A stretch of 64,000 bases of DNA from Massospora cicadina (lineage: Eukaryota > Entomophthoromycota > Entomophthoromycetes > Entomophthorales > Entomophthoraceae), in assembly GCA_022478985.1 (NCBI GenBank), contig JAKSZP010000136.1:1-64000 (forward strand), in the 5' to 3' direction. Each line of letters opens with the position of its first letter. Positions within the stretch are counted from its first letter, which is position 1. Both the position numbers and the translations under genes were made by a program. The notes under the pieces are model-generated. The model saw only the letters and a program-made list of their open reading frames with translations. It made no database searches and was not told where the DNA came from. Positions 23,174-34,650 of this stretch are shown piece by piece.

Positions 23174-24057
23174 TTGGACACCAGGGATCATCCCGCCATC
23201 TGGTCCCAGACAATATGGCGATTGAGTGCAGCTGAAGAAGTTGTCACTGAGGAAACTGATAAGTTACTGGAGCAAGGGATGCTCAAATCATCTAAGCGTC
23301 CAAGGGCTTCTCCCATTCTGATTGTAAAAAAGAAGGGTGTCACCAACCGCATAGTAATAGACTACCAGAAGCTCAATTTTGTTACAAAAAAGTACTTGAT
23401 CCCCTTGGTTCAGATCAATGATGCTTTGGATCAGTTAGGAAAAGTTCATTTTTTCTCAGCTATGGACTTAATCAGGTTACTGGCAAATTGAGTTGCCCAT
23501 GGTGAAACAGGAGAAATGCGCAATAATCACATCTAAAAAGCTTTTTCCAACCAGCACATATACTCCAAAGGCTGTAAAGCGCCCCAACTAAGTTCCTAAG
23601 AGCCATGAACACTATCCTCAGTGACCTGAAGCTGTCATGTGTCCTCATATACCTCAACAATATGAACTAACTCTTAAACTTTTATGAGCACCTTGATCAT
23701 CTGGAAGCAGTATTTGCCAGATCACTGAGGTGAACATCAAAATTAAGCCTTTAAATTGTAACTTCTTTAAAGATCAGTTGAAGTACCTGACGTTTGTGGT
23801 AGACTCCAGGGGGCTGAAGCCACAGCTGGCTAAGGTAAAGGCCATCTGAAAAATGACTACACCTAATAGTAAGTGCGACATACAAGTATTTTTTGGAATG
23901 GTTGGCTACTACCTGCGCTTCATCTCCAACTTTAACTGTATTGAAGAGCAAATATTTGCTATTAAAAAAGGATGCCATGTTTGATTGGATGAAAAGTTGT
24001 CAATATGCCTTTGCATACTTCATAAAGTACTGATCAGTGTTCTGGTGCTATGCTATC
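23174..24057 (+). pseudogene. Gypsy-2a reverse transcriptase remnant
   Basis: RT blocks: AAEEVVTEETDKLLEQGML (23228-23284), SPILIVKKKG and NRIVIDYQKLN (23311-23378), INDALDQLGKVHFFSAMDL (about 23413-23469) with motif A Asp intact, then a frame change. The palm motif reads YLNN (23650-23661), both Asp codons being AAC/AAT. The connection block VFFGMVGYYLRF is at about 23887-23922. Interrupted at 24057 by LTR-C, before RNase H. Confidence 0.85.
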
Positions 24058-24819
24058 TGTTGGACATTTAACTTTGTAGCCTAAAAATAAGAATGCTGTA
24101 GGTCAAGTTCTGCTGAAAAAGGGAAATGGCAATCATTTGCGATTTTCCAATGTTTTTAAGGGCTCGTTTATTTATAATAAAAATAAGAGAGTCAAAGAAA
24201 TCTGCCAAAAGTCCTTGAAAATTCTCGGTGGAACCCCACTAATTGGGGAAACACCTGTTCATAACCTGTGCAGGCACTAGTAGTAAAATTGAGTGGTCAG
24301 ATTACTGCAACCTCACCACGGACCTCAGGGGAATCATCAGAAGGCGCTCCCCTGACCCCAACAAAGTCCTTCAACACACCTCTGTGGGGACCCCCTTTTT
24401 ATAGGCTTAGCAGGGGTCCCCTAAGGTGCAATAAATTTCTCAGGTGGTGAATGGCTTAGATTTTTAAAATTTTATCTCATGGGTACATTTGGGCCAATCA
24501 TAATTCCTCTTCCTTTGTTTCGCTACACTGAAGCGAGTTCCCAAGTATTTATATATTATTCCTGCATATTTCCTAATTTGGACTCATGTACATTATTTCA
24601 AACATATTCCCAGACTCCCCCTCAACCCTCAAATCACTTTATTACTAGATAGTTGGAGGTCGAGAAGCATCATTTTTTCCTTTATTGCATGCTTATAGAT
24701 AATCATAAAATTTTAATTTTTACTAGCGCATTTTATTCAAGTCTTTATTTTATTAAATATATTTGTGCAAACCAGCTGTTCAAACACTCTAGAAAGCTTA
24801 ATTAAACTGGTTTCTCTTA
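24058..24819 (+). repeat. solo LTR, family LTR-C, in Gypsy-2a
   Basis: Begins TGTTGGACATTTAACTTTGT, like TGTCAGACATTTACCTTTGT of the copy ending at 36660, and ends CTGGTTTCTCTTA. Length 762 bp. Flanks CTATC and GTATT are a decayed 5-bp duplication. The host sequence is continuous across it compared with Gypsy-2b RNase H (27480-27540). Contains the TATA-hairpin at 24386-24421. Confidence 0.8.
24386..24421 (+). promoter_or_regulatory. LTR-C inverted repeat enclosing a TATA-like box
   Basis: GGGGACCCC (24386-24394) and GGGGTCCCC (24413-24421) are perfect 9-bp inverted arms around CTTTTTATAGGCTTAGCA. Other copies keep the pairing with different bases (51133-51159 and 39943-39967). It is probably the core promoter region of the LTR; this is inferred from the TATA-like loop only. 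Confidence 0.55.
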
Positions 24820-24825
24820 GTATTA

Positions 24826-25215
24826 AACTTTGATAAGAAGTTTATCATTCAGATGGATGCGTCCCTTTCCGCTGTTAGGAAGGACCTTTCTCAGAAAAAC
24901 AATGAGGAAGAGGAGCATCCTATTGCATACTGCAGCCAAATCCTAAACTGTCATGAGCGTAATTATACCATGACTTAGCAGGAGTGTTTATCTGTGATCT
25001 ATGCATATAAGCAATCTAGAGTCTACTTTCATGGGGCAAAGTTTAAAGTTGTAACGGATCATGCTCATTATGATGATTGCAGAACCTCAAGGATCCTGAA
25101 GGGCATTTAGCTTAATGGGCTCTTAAACTGCAGGTTTACAACTTTGAGATCCTCCACCTCCCAGGATTAACACTTCAGAATTCTGACTATCTATCTAGAT
25201 TGCGACTATTGCTGT
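24826..25215 (+). pseudogene. Gypsy-2a RNase H remnant
   Basis: FIIQMDASLSAV at about 24842-24877 has the first catalytic Asp (usual TDAS). Then PIAYCSQILN and ERNYTMT-stop-QECLSVIYAYKQ (about 24918-25016) carry the Glu region, and KVVTDHAH (about 25047-25070) the later Asp. Stops interrupt it. It directly follows LTR-C; its 5' edge is displaced by that insertion. Confidence 0.8.
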
Positions 25216-26420
25216 AATGGTAGATCACAGCAATGTGATGCACAATAAGATGCTAAGCGGGGAATATGATGACAAATTGCCCCAAGTGATCAAAGCGTTA
25301 AATGAAATGTGAGCAAATAACTTCCATCGGAGTGAGGAACTGTATAAGGGGATTGACAATTCTACAGTGAACTTTCTGCGACCCTCAGAATGGTCTGGGA
25401 TTATTATGAGCGCCCACAATGCAGTCAGACATGGTACTGTGCACAAGACAATAGAACTGTTGTGCTCTCAGTACTATTGGGAAAGCATGAACTTATATGT
25501 GCTTAAAACCATTTCTTGTTGCCACCAGTGCCAAGTAGAAAAGCCATTCCAGCAGAAGACCTTAAAACGGTTAGTGAAACCACATTTTTCTTAGCATACA
25601 GTTACATTGCTGTCGTTGGTTCCTCTGTCAACAGGAGCCAACTGCTGTAAGTACATTCTAATTACTTTCAACCACTTGACTAGGTGGGTTGAAGTGTGGG
25701 CGATATAGTATTTTGGGGCGGTCACAGTGGCCAAGTTCATAAAGGAATGTATTATCCAGTGATATGGCTGCCCTCAGTTCATTCTAACTGATGATGAAAC
25801 CTACTTTACCTCACACATCCTTCCCGAGTTAAACGGCTAATGGGCATCTGTGGGGTTCTGAAGACTACACATCACCCCAAGTTTAATGGAATGGTCAAAT
25901 GGGTTAATGGGACATTGGTGAACATACTTTTGAAGCAGGTGACAGATAGACCCTCTGATTGGAATTCCCTCTTGTCTACCGCCATTTTTGCTTACAATAT
26001 CAGCTATTATTCTGCCACGGGGAAGAGCCCCTTTTAACTATTATATGGATGAATTCTCACTCTTCTGGCATTGCTTTATTTTGTGCATTTAAGATACTGG
26101 CAGAATGGATCCACAGTACAAGTTGATGAAATTTAGCTGAACGTTGATCGAGTTATAAATGGAAGCGTACTCATTCAGCTTGGTTAAAAATATTAGGAAT
26201 CAATCCATCAATCAAGTACATAGTGGGTTTTCTCAGTTCCAATAAGGTATGATGGTTTTGTTCCACAACCAGAACAGATTTGGGCGGAAACACAATCTGG
26301 CCAACATCTGGGTTGGTCCATTTAAAATAATCAAGAAAACAGGCACTGACACATACACCATCAAAGAACTGGCTAATGGTCAAATTGTAAGTTGTGCACA
26401 TGCAAAGTTTCTCTGAGCTT
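25216..26420 (+). pseudogene. Gypsy-2a integrase remnant
   Basis: The N-terminal zinc module is intact in 25367-25594: SAHNAVRHG gives the His pair and CCHQCQ the Cys pair. In the core the first Asp is lost (VTLLSLVPL, about 25600-25626). The second block reads PQFILTDDETYFTS (about 25772-25813). The Glu block reads NGMVKWVNGTLV, with Lys in place of Glu (25864-25920). The C-terminal module GPFKIIKKTGTDTYTI ends with AHAKFL at about 26311-26415. Not active. Confidence 0.85.
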
Positions 26421-26462
26421 ATAAACTTTAGGAGAATTATTGCACATTCAAAGGATGGATAA

Positions 26463-26994
26463 TGTTGAGATTCTAATATGACTGGATGATAAGCCCAGAA
26501 GAGTTATAGTGGAATGGATAAAATCTTCCAACTAGGATGTTATATACAAGTATTAGCATGTCTTGAGATGAGTCAAGATTGAGATATAGCCAATTATTGG
26601 ATTTCCTACAAATAAGGTGATAAGTGATGTCAACATCAACGAGTATAATTTAGATCGCCTCAAACTAAGGTGATAGAGAATAAAGAGTACATATCCAAAA
26701 CCAATGAGATTCACTAAAATAGAATAGTTTAAGCTAAGGAATGGTATCATCTGAAGTCGCTGATATTTGTGAGACTGGGCAATTGAAAGAAGGGTTGTTG
26801 ATAATGAAGAGAGCGGAACAGCAAAGAGTCGTACTATAAAAAAATAAAAGTGTTGTTGGGCAATTGCTCCTATTTTATTATATTTTCCAGTGTGTTTAAA
26901 GAATGATGATCCCTATATTGTCTGTCTGTTATTCAGTAGTTTGCCTGTGTGACACTTACGGTGGATCCCAATAATACCGCCCAAAGTAATAACA
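26463..26994 (+). repeat. Gypsy-2a 3' LTR
   Basis: Begins TGTTGAGATTCTAATATGAC and ends AGTAATAACA. Preceded by a purine-rich AAAGGATGGATAA (26450-26462), the likely polypurine tract. It lacks the micro-insertion of the 5' LTR. Confidence 0.85.
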
Positions 26995-26999
26995 AACAT

Positions 27000-27490
27000 C
27001 TCATTTAAAGATTTTATAACTCAAGTAAGTTTTTGTCATATTTTCCGCTTAGAATACTATTGTACATCACATTGTTGAGATCCACCATCACAGCGTTAGT
27101 TGGTAATTTAGATAAGAAGCTGGCGTTCTGGTGATATTCTCTCAGTTGGTGGAGGATCATAAAGTCATACGCCTATAGCTTAAAGGCCATTGGGATAGAC
27201 ACCCTTCAGTTCTTTTGGTTCTGCAATCAATGCAATGACGCGTGATCCATTAAAAATTTATACTTTATCTCATGCAAGTAGACCCTAAATTTCTTATACA
27301 TATAGATTAGTGCTAAACACTATTTCTCAGTCACTTTATTATTCCGTTAATTGAAATTCAAGCTTTGACTGCAATATGACACAGGGTGCTTCCCCTCATC
27401 ATATTTTTGGGTTAGAACCTCCTTACATCAGAAAGAGACGCATTCATCTAAACAATGAACACTTTATTGAAGTTAAGATAGCTAGCACTG
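27000..27490 (-). pseudogene. Gypsy-2b RNase H remnant
   Basis: On the minus strand the block at 27480-27420 corresponds to FIVxMDASLS (reading MNASLS: Asp to Asn), followed by the SYCSQSLN and CLALIYMYKKFRVY regions. The DHA block is at about 27250. It ends at 27000 in sequence equivalent to 25300 of Gypsy-2a, where Gypsy-2a is inserted. Confidence 0.75.
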
Positions 27491-28061
27491 GCGTACTGAT
27501 CAGCACTATTCAAAGTGTGTCAAAGGAGCATTGATGACATTCCGTCTATTTGAAGATGGCATCCTTCTTTAAGACTCAAATATTGAGCCCCCAATACAGC
27601 TGAAATTAGGGATGAAGCGCCTTTAATAGCTGCCCATTTCAAAAATACCTGTATGTCAGGCGTACTGTTTGGCTTAGTCAATTTTCGGATGGCCTCCACC
27701 TTAACCAGCTGTGGTTTCATCACCTTAGAGTCTACAACAAACCCCAGGTATTTAAACTAATGCTTTAAAGAAGTTACCTTTATAAGACTTGATCTAATTT
27801 TGCCTCAGCGAGCTAGAGGAAAACTGCTTCAAGATTTTCAAGGTGCTCAGAAAAGGTTTGAGAGAAAAAAATGATATTCTTAAGGTATAAAAGGATGCAT
27901 GACAGCTTCAGATCGCCAAGGATAGTGTCAAGTGCTCGTTGGAATGTAGTAATGGCATTACAAAACCCTTCTGGCATATGGAATGCTTGATATATTCCCT
28001 TGAAATGATAGTGGCGCATTTCTCCTGTTTCGGTGTGGGAAACTCAATTAGCCAGTAGCTC
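27491..28061 (-). pseudogene. Gypsy-2b reverse transcriptase, C-terminal part
   Basis: The minus-strand frame 28019-27813 reads MRHYHFKGIYQAFHMPEGFC, then NAITTFQRALDTILGDL and CILLYLKNIIFFSQ. The FCNA-TTFQRA block is motif B. The palm motif is YLKN (27877-27888) instead of YLDD. The next frame (27723-27520) carries the connection region. LINE1 separates it from the N-terminal part at 33358-33680. Confidence 0.85.
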
Positions 28062-28167
28062 AATATATGATCCAACTTTTCTCTCTCATTGAAATCACTT
28101 TTGCAACTTATTCAATTCAAGTCTGAATTTAGTTTGATAATCTCACAGAGGAGATTAGTTTGCACCC

Positions 28168-29655
28168 ATGTCAGGGAGCAGTCGGGCAAGTAAGTTAAAA
28201 GGCAAAGGGGGTGTCCCCGTGACTTCCAACGTTCACAAATGCCCTGGAGAAACCAGCGGATTAAATAAAAATAAAAAAATATCAGTTACTATTTCCCCAG
28301 AAATCCTCACTTGGCAGGCGCGATGTAACCAGTACATCAACACGCTGCACTCTCAACCACTATCATCAGTGGAATATGGAGTCTGGGTGTTCCTGGATAT
28401 TCAACAAACAGCATTGTGTGAAAAATTTTGTGGAGATCTGCACACTCATTTTCCGACTGCGGTGTATGTTGCACCTCACCCCATGTCACATGGTTGGCTG
28501 AATCTCGGTTTTGAAAACAAGGAGGCAGCAGATTAAGCTGCTGCAATGTGCATTGTGATCGACCTCCCTGAAGGGCAGTGAGTCATCAAAATCAAGCGCA
28601 CCAAATGGACAAAATCCAACCAAATTTTCCTCACATTCGACTTTTTGCCCACTACAGTCAAGCGTGCCATTCTGGAGCAGCACCTGAAAGCTGGTCTAAC
28701 CATATATGGAGAAATACAATCCTTAAAGATGCAACGCTTTACGCCGATGCCACACCTGTGCACCGGCAAAGCCATTGCAGTTCTGACCCCAACTGAGGAG
28801 ATTGTGAAGGACCTAACCCAGATCCCACACTCCACTTTTATTAATATCAAAGGGCATACCACCCACCCATTCCGGGTGACCGTGGACAGTGAGCCCCCAA
28901 TCTGCACCCACTGTGATGCGTTCAGCCATAAGGCGCATGCATGCCACACCAAGGAGGGCATCACATTCTAAGAGCACCCCTCGGCAGCCATGACCAATGG
29001 GGAGGCTCCCTATGAACCAACCACCAGTACCAAAGAGGCCTTCTCATGGGGAGCACAAGGCTGCTACTTACTAGTAAAGCCTGTCTCCCAACAAGAGTGA
29101 AAGAAGGCCAAACAGGCCCTCAGGGCCGCGGCCAAGGAAGCGGCCAAGGTCGCCTCTGCTATCCCACACTCCCAACGCCAGGAGGACTTTGAAACCTTTG
29201 CAGTGGAAGCACCTTGGGAATCCCTCAACCAATCATATTGGGATGCCTAAGCCAAAAGGGCCACCCAATCTGAGGATCTGATGGGCAACTTGATCTCACC
29301 TGACCTTTGCAACCAAGCCCCGATTGGAACTGATTTGGTCTCCAACCTACCTGAAAAATTTATTTTAACCCAAACATTGGTGCACTGCACTCAAGCGCAC
29401 TGCAAAAAAAATCGTTCTGCAGTGGGGAAACCAAAAGCAAAGGCTAAAGCCAACATGAACCCGACTGCCAAACTCACCCACTCTTCTGACTATGTTGCTG
29501 AACACACCCAAGGCGCCGAGAAGCAGTGTGAGGATCAAGAGGAGGCTGAAGGGCCTGGGTGCCCTTCCCCATCGCACCTTAGGTGCGATGGGGGAAGCCT
29601 TCACTTTAGTGACGTTGAACATTTCTGGACTCAAGGCCTCGCCAAACCAGGCTAG
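28168..29655 (+). pseudogene. LINE1 ORF1, nucleic-acid-binding protein with CCHC knuckle
   Basis: The ATG at 28168 (MSGSSRASKLKGKG) opens a basic N-terminus. The whole ORF stays in one frame, with in-frame stops near 28534, 28579, 28969, 29098 and 29248. Blocks: VEYGVWVFLDIQQTALCEKF (about 28369-28428), FDFLPTTVKRAILEQHL (about 28639-28690), PHLCTGKAIAVL (28753-28788), and the CCHC knuckle CTHCDAFSHKAHAC (about 28903-28944). The end is Lys/Ala-rich. ORF1 proteins of LINEs coat element RNA. A 1-nt insertion near the C-terminus makes this copy read past the normal stop to 29655. Confidence 0.85.
29567..29593 (+). promoter_or_regulatory. ORF1/ORF2 junction hairpin, LINE1 copy
   Basis: CCCCATCGCACC (29567-29578), loop TTA, GGTGCGATGGGG (29582-29593): a perfect 12-bp stem. 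The ORF2 ATG (29588-29590) lies in the 3' arm. In LINE2 and LINE3 the loop is TAA, the ORF1 stop. The G/C pair in the middle of the stem here replaces the A/T pair of LINE2, a compensatory change. Confidence 0.6.
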
Positions 29656-32600
29656 GAAACTGAGTTTTTTACAAAAAAATTTACCTGTGGGCATCCTGGC
29701 CATCCAGGAGCCCCACTGTCTGTGAGGTTCTGAGGACGCTTGGAAAACCATGCTCCTCCCTTCTCATTCCTTCTGGTCTGAGCACTCTGGGGTGCTTATT
29801 CAGAAAAACAATTTTTTTAAATTTTTATCATCTGAATCCTTCCTTGATGTCTGTGTCCTCGTTGTCAGATTTTTGTGGGCCGACGTGGTGCACGCTATTG
29901 TCAACATTTATGCCCCAACCCGTGCACAAGAACATCAGGAATTTTTCTTATTGGTCAAATCCCTTCCATTACCCCCAGACCCTTTCATAGTTGATGACAT
30001 GAACTGTTGGTTAAACATATCCATGGACCGTTGGCCTTCCTTATCTCACATCCCCCAGGGTCACGTAGAATTTTGCGTTCTAAAGGCCACCCTAGGGTTA
30101 TATGACGCGCTGCCACGGCAAGCTCCGCTGCTCAAGAACATGATGCGCCCCCACGTCCACAACGGCCAATTAAGGTCCATGACCCGCATCGACCTTATCC
30201 TCATGCCAGTGAAATTTTGATCCCATATTTTCCACTTCTACACATCAAAAATTGATTTCTCTGACCACCGGCTGGTCTCAATAAACTACCACTTACCCAT
30301 CACAGTGGCTAGGGCTCCACATTGGTGCAAACTCCGCCCACCCAAACTCGCGTCACCAGGATTTTCTACATGGGTGGAATCAGTGACTTTGGCAAAAGAG
30401 TTTATTACACCGTTTAGCGTGGACCCAATTTCCACATGGTCAGCCTTCAAAGTGGAAACCATCCGCCACGCTCACCACCTCTCCTCCTAATGCTCACAAG
30501 CTACATTGGCCATCATCTCGCACACTCTGGCAGAGTTGGCACACCTGGAGTCCAACATCCCAGCCACAGGCTACAGCCCTGCTTGGGGCCAGAAGTGGGA
30601 AGAAGCAGCTGCCCACCTCAACGCACTTGAAAGGCAACACAAACATTGGGTTTGTGCTCAGTACAGTGCCAAACACATTACAGAGGGTGACACATGCTCC
30701 GCTTATTTTTTTAAAAAATTCTTCGCACCGCGCCAGAGTGTGGCCTGCACACAGGTGTGGATGTCGGATGATTCTGTTGCGGATATGCCAGCCAAAGTGG
30801 CGATTAAAATACAAGAGTATTACTCTGAGTTGTACCAATCCAATCCAATTCAGCCAGCCAAAATGGCGAAATTTCTTGATAGCACTCACATACACACCAT
30901 TTCCCAATACTCGGAATTAATGAATCTGAATAATCTGGACAAACTCTGGTCCACTGTTCACAGTGACCAAATTGGAAATGCCCAGGCCCTGATGGCATTC
31001 CATATGAGTTCTATAAGAAGTACTTCATTTATATATCCCCACTACTGCTTGCCTCCCTTAACCAGAGCCTTCTGGAAACGCTCCTTCTACCAAGAGCAAG
31101 AGGCCTTCACCATCACACTCTTCAAGAAAGGGGATAAGCTAGACCTAGCCAACTGGCGCCCCATTTCTTTAACTACCACAGATATAAAAGTTTTTAGCTA
31201 AAATCATGGGTAATCGTTTAGGTATTGTAGCCTCTGCCACCATCTCCCCAGATCAATTCAGTTTCATACCCAGAAGGTCGATTTGGGACAATGTGCACTC
31301 TGTGGCTAACACATGCCAGTCCACAGCCTCTGGGGCACTAGTATTCTTGGACCAACAGAAGGCTTATGATAGAGTAAACCGGGAATACCTCAGGGCCTGC
31401 CTCCATCAGTTCCGCTTACCCCCTCGCTATATCAGTTGGGTGATGATGCTTACGGAATCTGCAACAATGGCAGTGCGTGGCCCTGGCTTCCTCATAGAAG
31501 TAGTCCGCCCTCAAAGGGGCCTACTCCAAGGGGACCCCCTTATCCCACTCCTATATAACTTCAGCCTTGATCCACTACTTTGAAACGTGAATGCTCACAT
31601 CACTGGGGTCCATGCACCAGGCCAAGCCCCAGTCATGATGATTGCATTTGAAGATAATTGTGTGGTCAGGGTGTCTAATAATAAAGATGCACGCGCGCTT
31701 GAAGCTCTCATCCAGGAATATTCCCGGGTAAGTAATGCTGCACTGAACGCCTCCAAAACTGAAATCATCCTCCTTGGTCGGTAACAACCCTGCTGGGCCC
31801 CAGCGACCAGTGCCCAGCCTGACCCATCTGCTCGCACATGTGCTCGCCTTCCCTGCTCACCCCACACCGCCCCACTTGTGCTCCCCTTCGTGCCACGCCC
31901 TACCATAGGGCCTGCCCGCCATCTGGGCGTGTGGGTGGAGGCAGGCGGGTATGCCTCAGCAGTAATGGAAAGTCATATTCTAGACAACATGATGAAGCGC
32001 ATCGCCTCCCTCAGAGCCCACCCTACTTCCCTTACTGGCAGGGTTGTTTTAGCCAACTCTATGCTCCTCTCCAAAGTATGGTTTGGAGCCCACGCCATCG
32101 CCTTCTGCCCATGATTTTTCAAATCTATGTATGCCCTTCTACAAGGGTGGCTCTGGTCAGGCCACCCACCGCCAGTGCAGCTTGAGGTCATGTTTGGCCC
32201 TCGTCATCATGGTGGCATGGGCCTGCTCAACTTTAAAGCCCATGCTGTCAAGATCCTAAGCACCTGGCTTGCAGCCCTCACCGCCCCTATGCTCCCCTCC
32301 CAACATTGGTCCCGCGCGGCCCGCTCCAACTTCTCCCGCGCCCTGGGCCTTACCAATCCGTCAAACCCTCACTCCTTGATGAAATATCTGGCTTCCCACC
32401 CATCGGCCACAGGTCCTCACGGTACTAAACCCCACTTCAAACGAATCCTCCTCTCCATGTGGAGCGTGGAGTAGAGAATCTATATTTGTGGACACACAGC
32501 CCAGAGAGGCCGCCCCTCTCCTCAGTTCACACAGGAGGTACAGGGGCTACCCATTCAAGATTGCTTGACCCCACACGGCCCCATGTCCTATCCAGGGTGG

Positions 32601-33214
32601 ACTACCTGGACATGATGGACAACCCTTATTTTCTTGAGACCCAGAAGACTTTTTGAAATTACGCACACCACCCCCTGTTGCTGCCTCATATCCGTTCCCA
32701 TGTGTGGCACTGCCTGAGGTGGGTGTACCATATGGCTGTGCGCTCTAACGCTTTACACTCATCCTAGGTAATGTGTGGCCAGTATGGAAAACTGTTCCAC
32801 CACCTGGAGAAGTGCCCTAACTCTAAAGCGATATGGCGCGAGGTTCAACGTCTGCTTTGCCAGGATCAGGCACATCGCTTCAGTCTGTCTAGGGATATGT
32901 TTGCTCTATCCACGGTTTCCCCTCTTCCACCCTCCCTTTGTGCTCTGGTGGTTGCAATCGCCATGTGGACTATCCACACGGTTGTCTTGGATGCTATTGC
33001 AGGCTCCACCCCCACCCTCCCAGAAGCTGTCCACAGATTCCGATCCCATTTAATGGACCACTTTCAAGCGTGGATGTTTGGGTACCTCTCACCGCTTCGC
33101 CATCAGTTGGTCTCCTCCTGGTTCCCAGTTTGGTTCATCAACTCGGACCCCTTCCTCCACACGTGTTCAACTGTGGTTACAGCCCCTTTACACGTTCCCC
33201 CCTCCTCCCCATAG
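29588..33214 (+). pseudogene. LINE1 ORF2, APE endonuclease and reverse transcriptase
   Basis: Endonuclease: TLVTLNISGLKA, ILAIQEPHC (Glu kept), DDMNCW (usual GDMN, Gly lost), RIDLIL, FSDHRLV (Asp-His kept). RT from about 30950: LANWRPISL, FIPRRSIWDN, ALVFLDQQKAYDRV (motif A Asp kept), RGLLQGDPL, and motif C IAFEDNCV, where FADDC is expected. Then HLGVWVEAGGY, and a C-terminal CxxC...H...C-like stretch, MCGQYGKLFHHLEKC at 32771-32815, as in the RVT zinc-binding domain. Frame changes near 31200 and 32460; several stops. Natural end 33214. No RNase H domain seen. Confidence 0.85.
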
Positions 33215-33357
33215 TGGCGTTCCCTCTGGCAACAGGCGATAGCATCGCTTCTCTGGGGTGCCTTGCCTGTTACTAAGTTTCATTTTCTTTCATGTTTACT
33301 TTTGGAAGTGTCCGTCCCCTGGTCGGCCTTCCCCACAAAAATATAATATCTGATCCA

Positions 33358-33680
33358 TCGGCAATGAGTAGCAAGCTCTTCCTAACTGATCCAATGCATT
33401 GTCAAACCTAGGCGAGGGATACTAGTCCTTCTTAGTAATACAGTTGAGCTTTGGGTAGTCTATCACCACCCAGTTGGTACAGTCCTTCTTTTTTACAATC
33501 AGAACGGGAAAAGCCCACGGTCTCTTGGACGGCTCAAGCATCCCTTGCTCCAGCAACATATCAATTTCCTCGGTGACTACTTCTTCAGCTGCCCTCAATT
33601 GGCAGATCAGCTAAGATCTGATGGGAGGATGATCCCTGGTGTCCAATTGAGTGACCTCACCACAAGCTCACCCTAAATTA
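33358..33680 (-). pseudogene. Gypsy-2b reverse transcriptase, N-terminal part
   Basis: On the minus strand it parallels 23206-23440 of Gypsy-2a: AAEEVVTEEIDMLLEQGML, VLIVKKKD, NWVVIDYPKLN, then DNALDQLGRA. It stops at the LINE1 insertion point, and the RT resumes at 28061. The start of the palm is therefore split across LINE1. Confidence 0.8.
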
Positions 33681-33829
33681 TGGTCATCAATGGTGAAAAT
33701 TTCCTTATATTTTGAAATAAAGCTATCACTTGGTCATATGGTTCTTATGATAACTTTAGAAGTTTTCCCATAGTACCACTTTCATTACATCATGCTGAGA
33801 CTCGATGGCTAGACTAAATTTGTCTAGTG

Positions 33830-34310
33830 ACCCAAACTCATGAGCCTGAAGGAATTCCTCAACAGGGGCAAGTGTAAATAAGCCGCTATTTGGTGTTGGT
33901 AGATTTGCATTGGTTCATTTTGGAAATTTTCTACAAAAACTTGGTCTCTCCATGACCTGGGAGAATAATACCTGGAGTCGCATGAGGCACAAGCTGCATG
34001 TGCTGATAGGCCTAATGATCTCCCCATAAAGCCTGACTGGCACTTACACCTCTAACTCAGTGTTTACTATGACTTGGTGTCTGGAAGGAATAGATATAGG
34101 CCCTGAAGCTCGGAGAGGTAGCCCTTAATATTCGTATATATTCTGGGGAAGGGGCTGAGTCTTGCTTTTTGTCATGATAGCGGACAGGAATCACTCTGTC
34201 ACTATATGCAAGATTGATATGGCCCATGTGCACAAGATTCTTAGGCTCTCCACTAGAATTAAAATAGATTGGTATCCACTGTCCCAAAATTGTGAAGGTC
34301 TCCTCCATAA
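33830..34310 (-). pseudogene. Gypsy-2b protease-RT linker (converted tract)
   Basis: Minus-strand frame 34308-34057 codes ILGQWIPIY, SSGEPKNLVHMGHINLAYSD and RVIPVRYHDKKQD, like Gypsy-2a. 33841-34200 is nearly identical to 22618-22980 and shares its disabling changes. The function of this linker is not known. Confidence 0.7.
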
Positions 34311-34379
34311 TATCAATAACAGCCCTGAAATCTCTCAGAAAAACAGTTTAAATTAGCAGATCATATTTATTGTTTGGTA

Positions 34380-34650
34380 GCACTATTACCAGAGCTACAA
34401 TGACAATGGTGCCAAACCTCAAAGTTAGCGCGCTGTAGCTCTTCAGAGACCTGCTTTTTTGCTCCATTGCTCCCATACACCAATTGATGTTCACATCAGG
34501 CTTTGACGTCAATTTTGCCATCAATTTAGTAGAAACTATGTTGACTGAAGCCTGTATCTACTATAACGCAAACTCTATTTTTTGCTATAAAATGTCACAG
34601 TATTTACACTCAGAATAAGAAGCATATTGACTGTATAATTCATGAACTTG
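34380..34650 (-). pseudogene. Gypsy-2b protease remnant
   Basis: On the minus strand, VCVIVDTG near 34580-34550 keeps the DTG triad. A small deletion right after it shifts the frame compared with DTGAPVNVVS of Gypsy-2a. The remaining part, including KLMAKLTSK-like coding near 34520-34500, is out of frame. Confidence 0.7.

Larger units (their letters stand above)
19687..26994 (+). mobile_element. Gypsy-2a, Ty3/Gypsy element inserted in Gypsy-2b
   Basis: 5' LTR 19687-20263 and 3' LTR 26463-26994, flanked by TACAT (19682-19686) and AACAT (26995-26999). Host reading resumes exactly: Gypsy-2b RNase H ends at 27000 and its integrase starts at 19681. All Gypsy domains are present in order and all are broken. 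A solo LTR-C interrupts RNase H at 24058-24819. Confidence 0.9.
28075..33344 (+). mobile_element. LINE1, full-length two-ORF LINE, decayed
   Basis: Starts ACTTTTCTCTCTC and ends GTCCCCTGGTCGGCCTTCCC followed by CACAAAAAT. Flanked by AATATATGATCCA (28062-28074) and AATATCTGATCCA (33345-33357), identical at 12 of 13 positions. Removing it restores the Gypsy-2b RT. ORF1 has a CCHC knuckle. ORF2 has an APE-type endonuclease, RT and a C-terminal Cys/His domain. Length 5270 bp. Confidence 0.9.
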
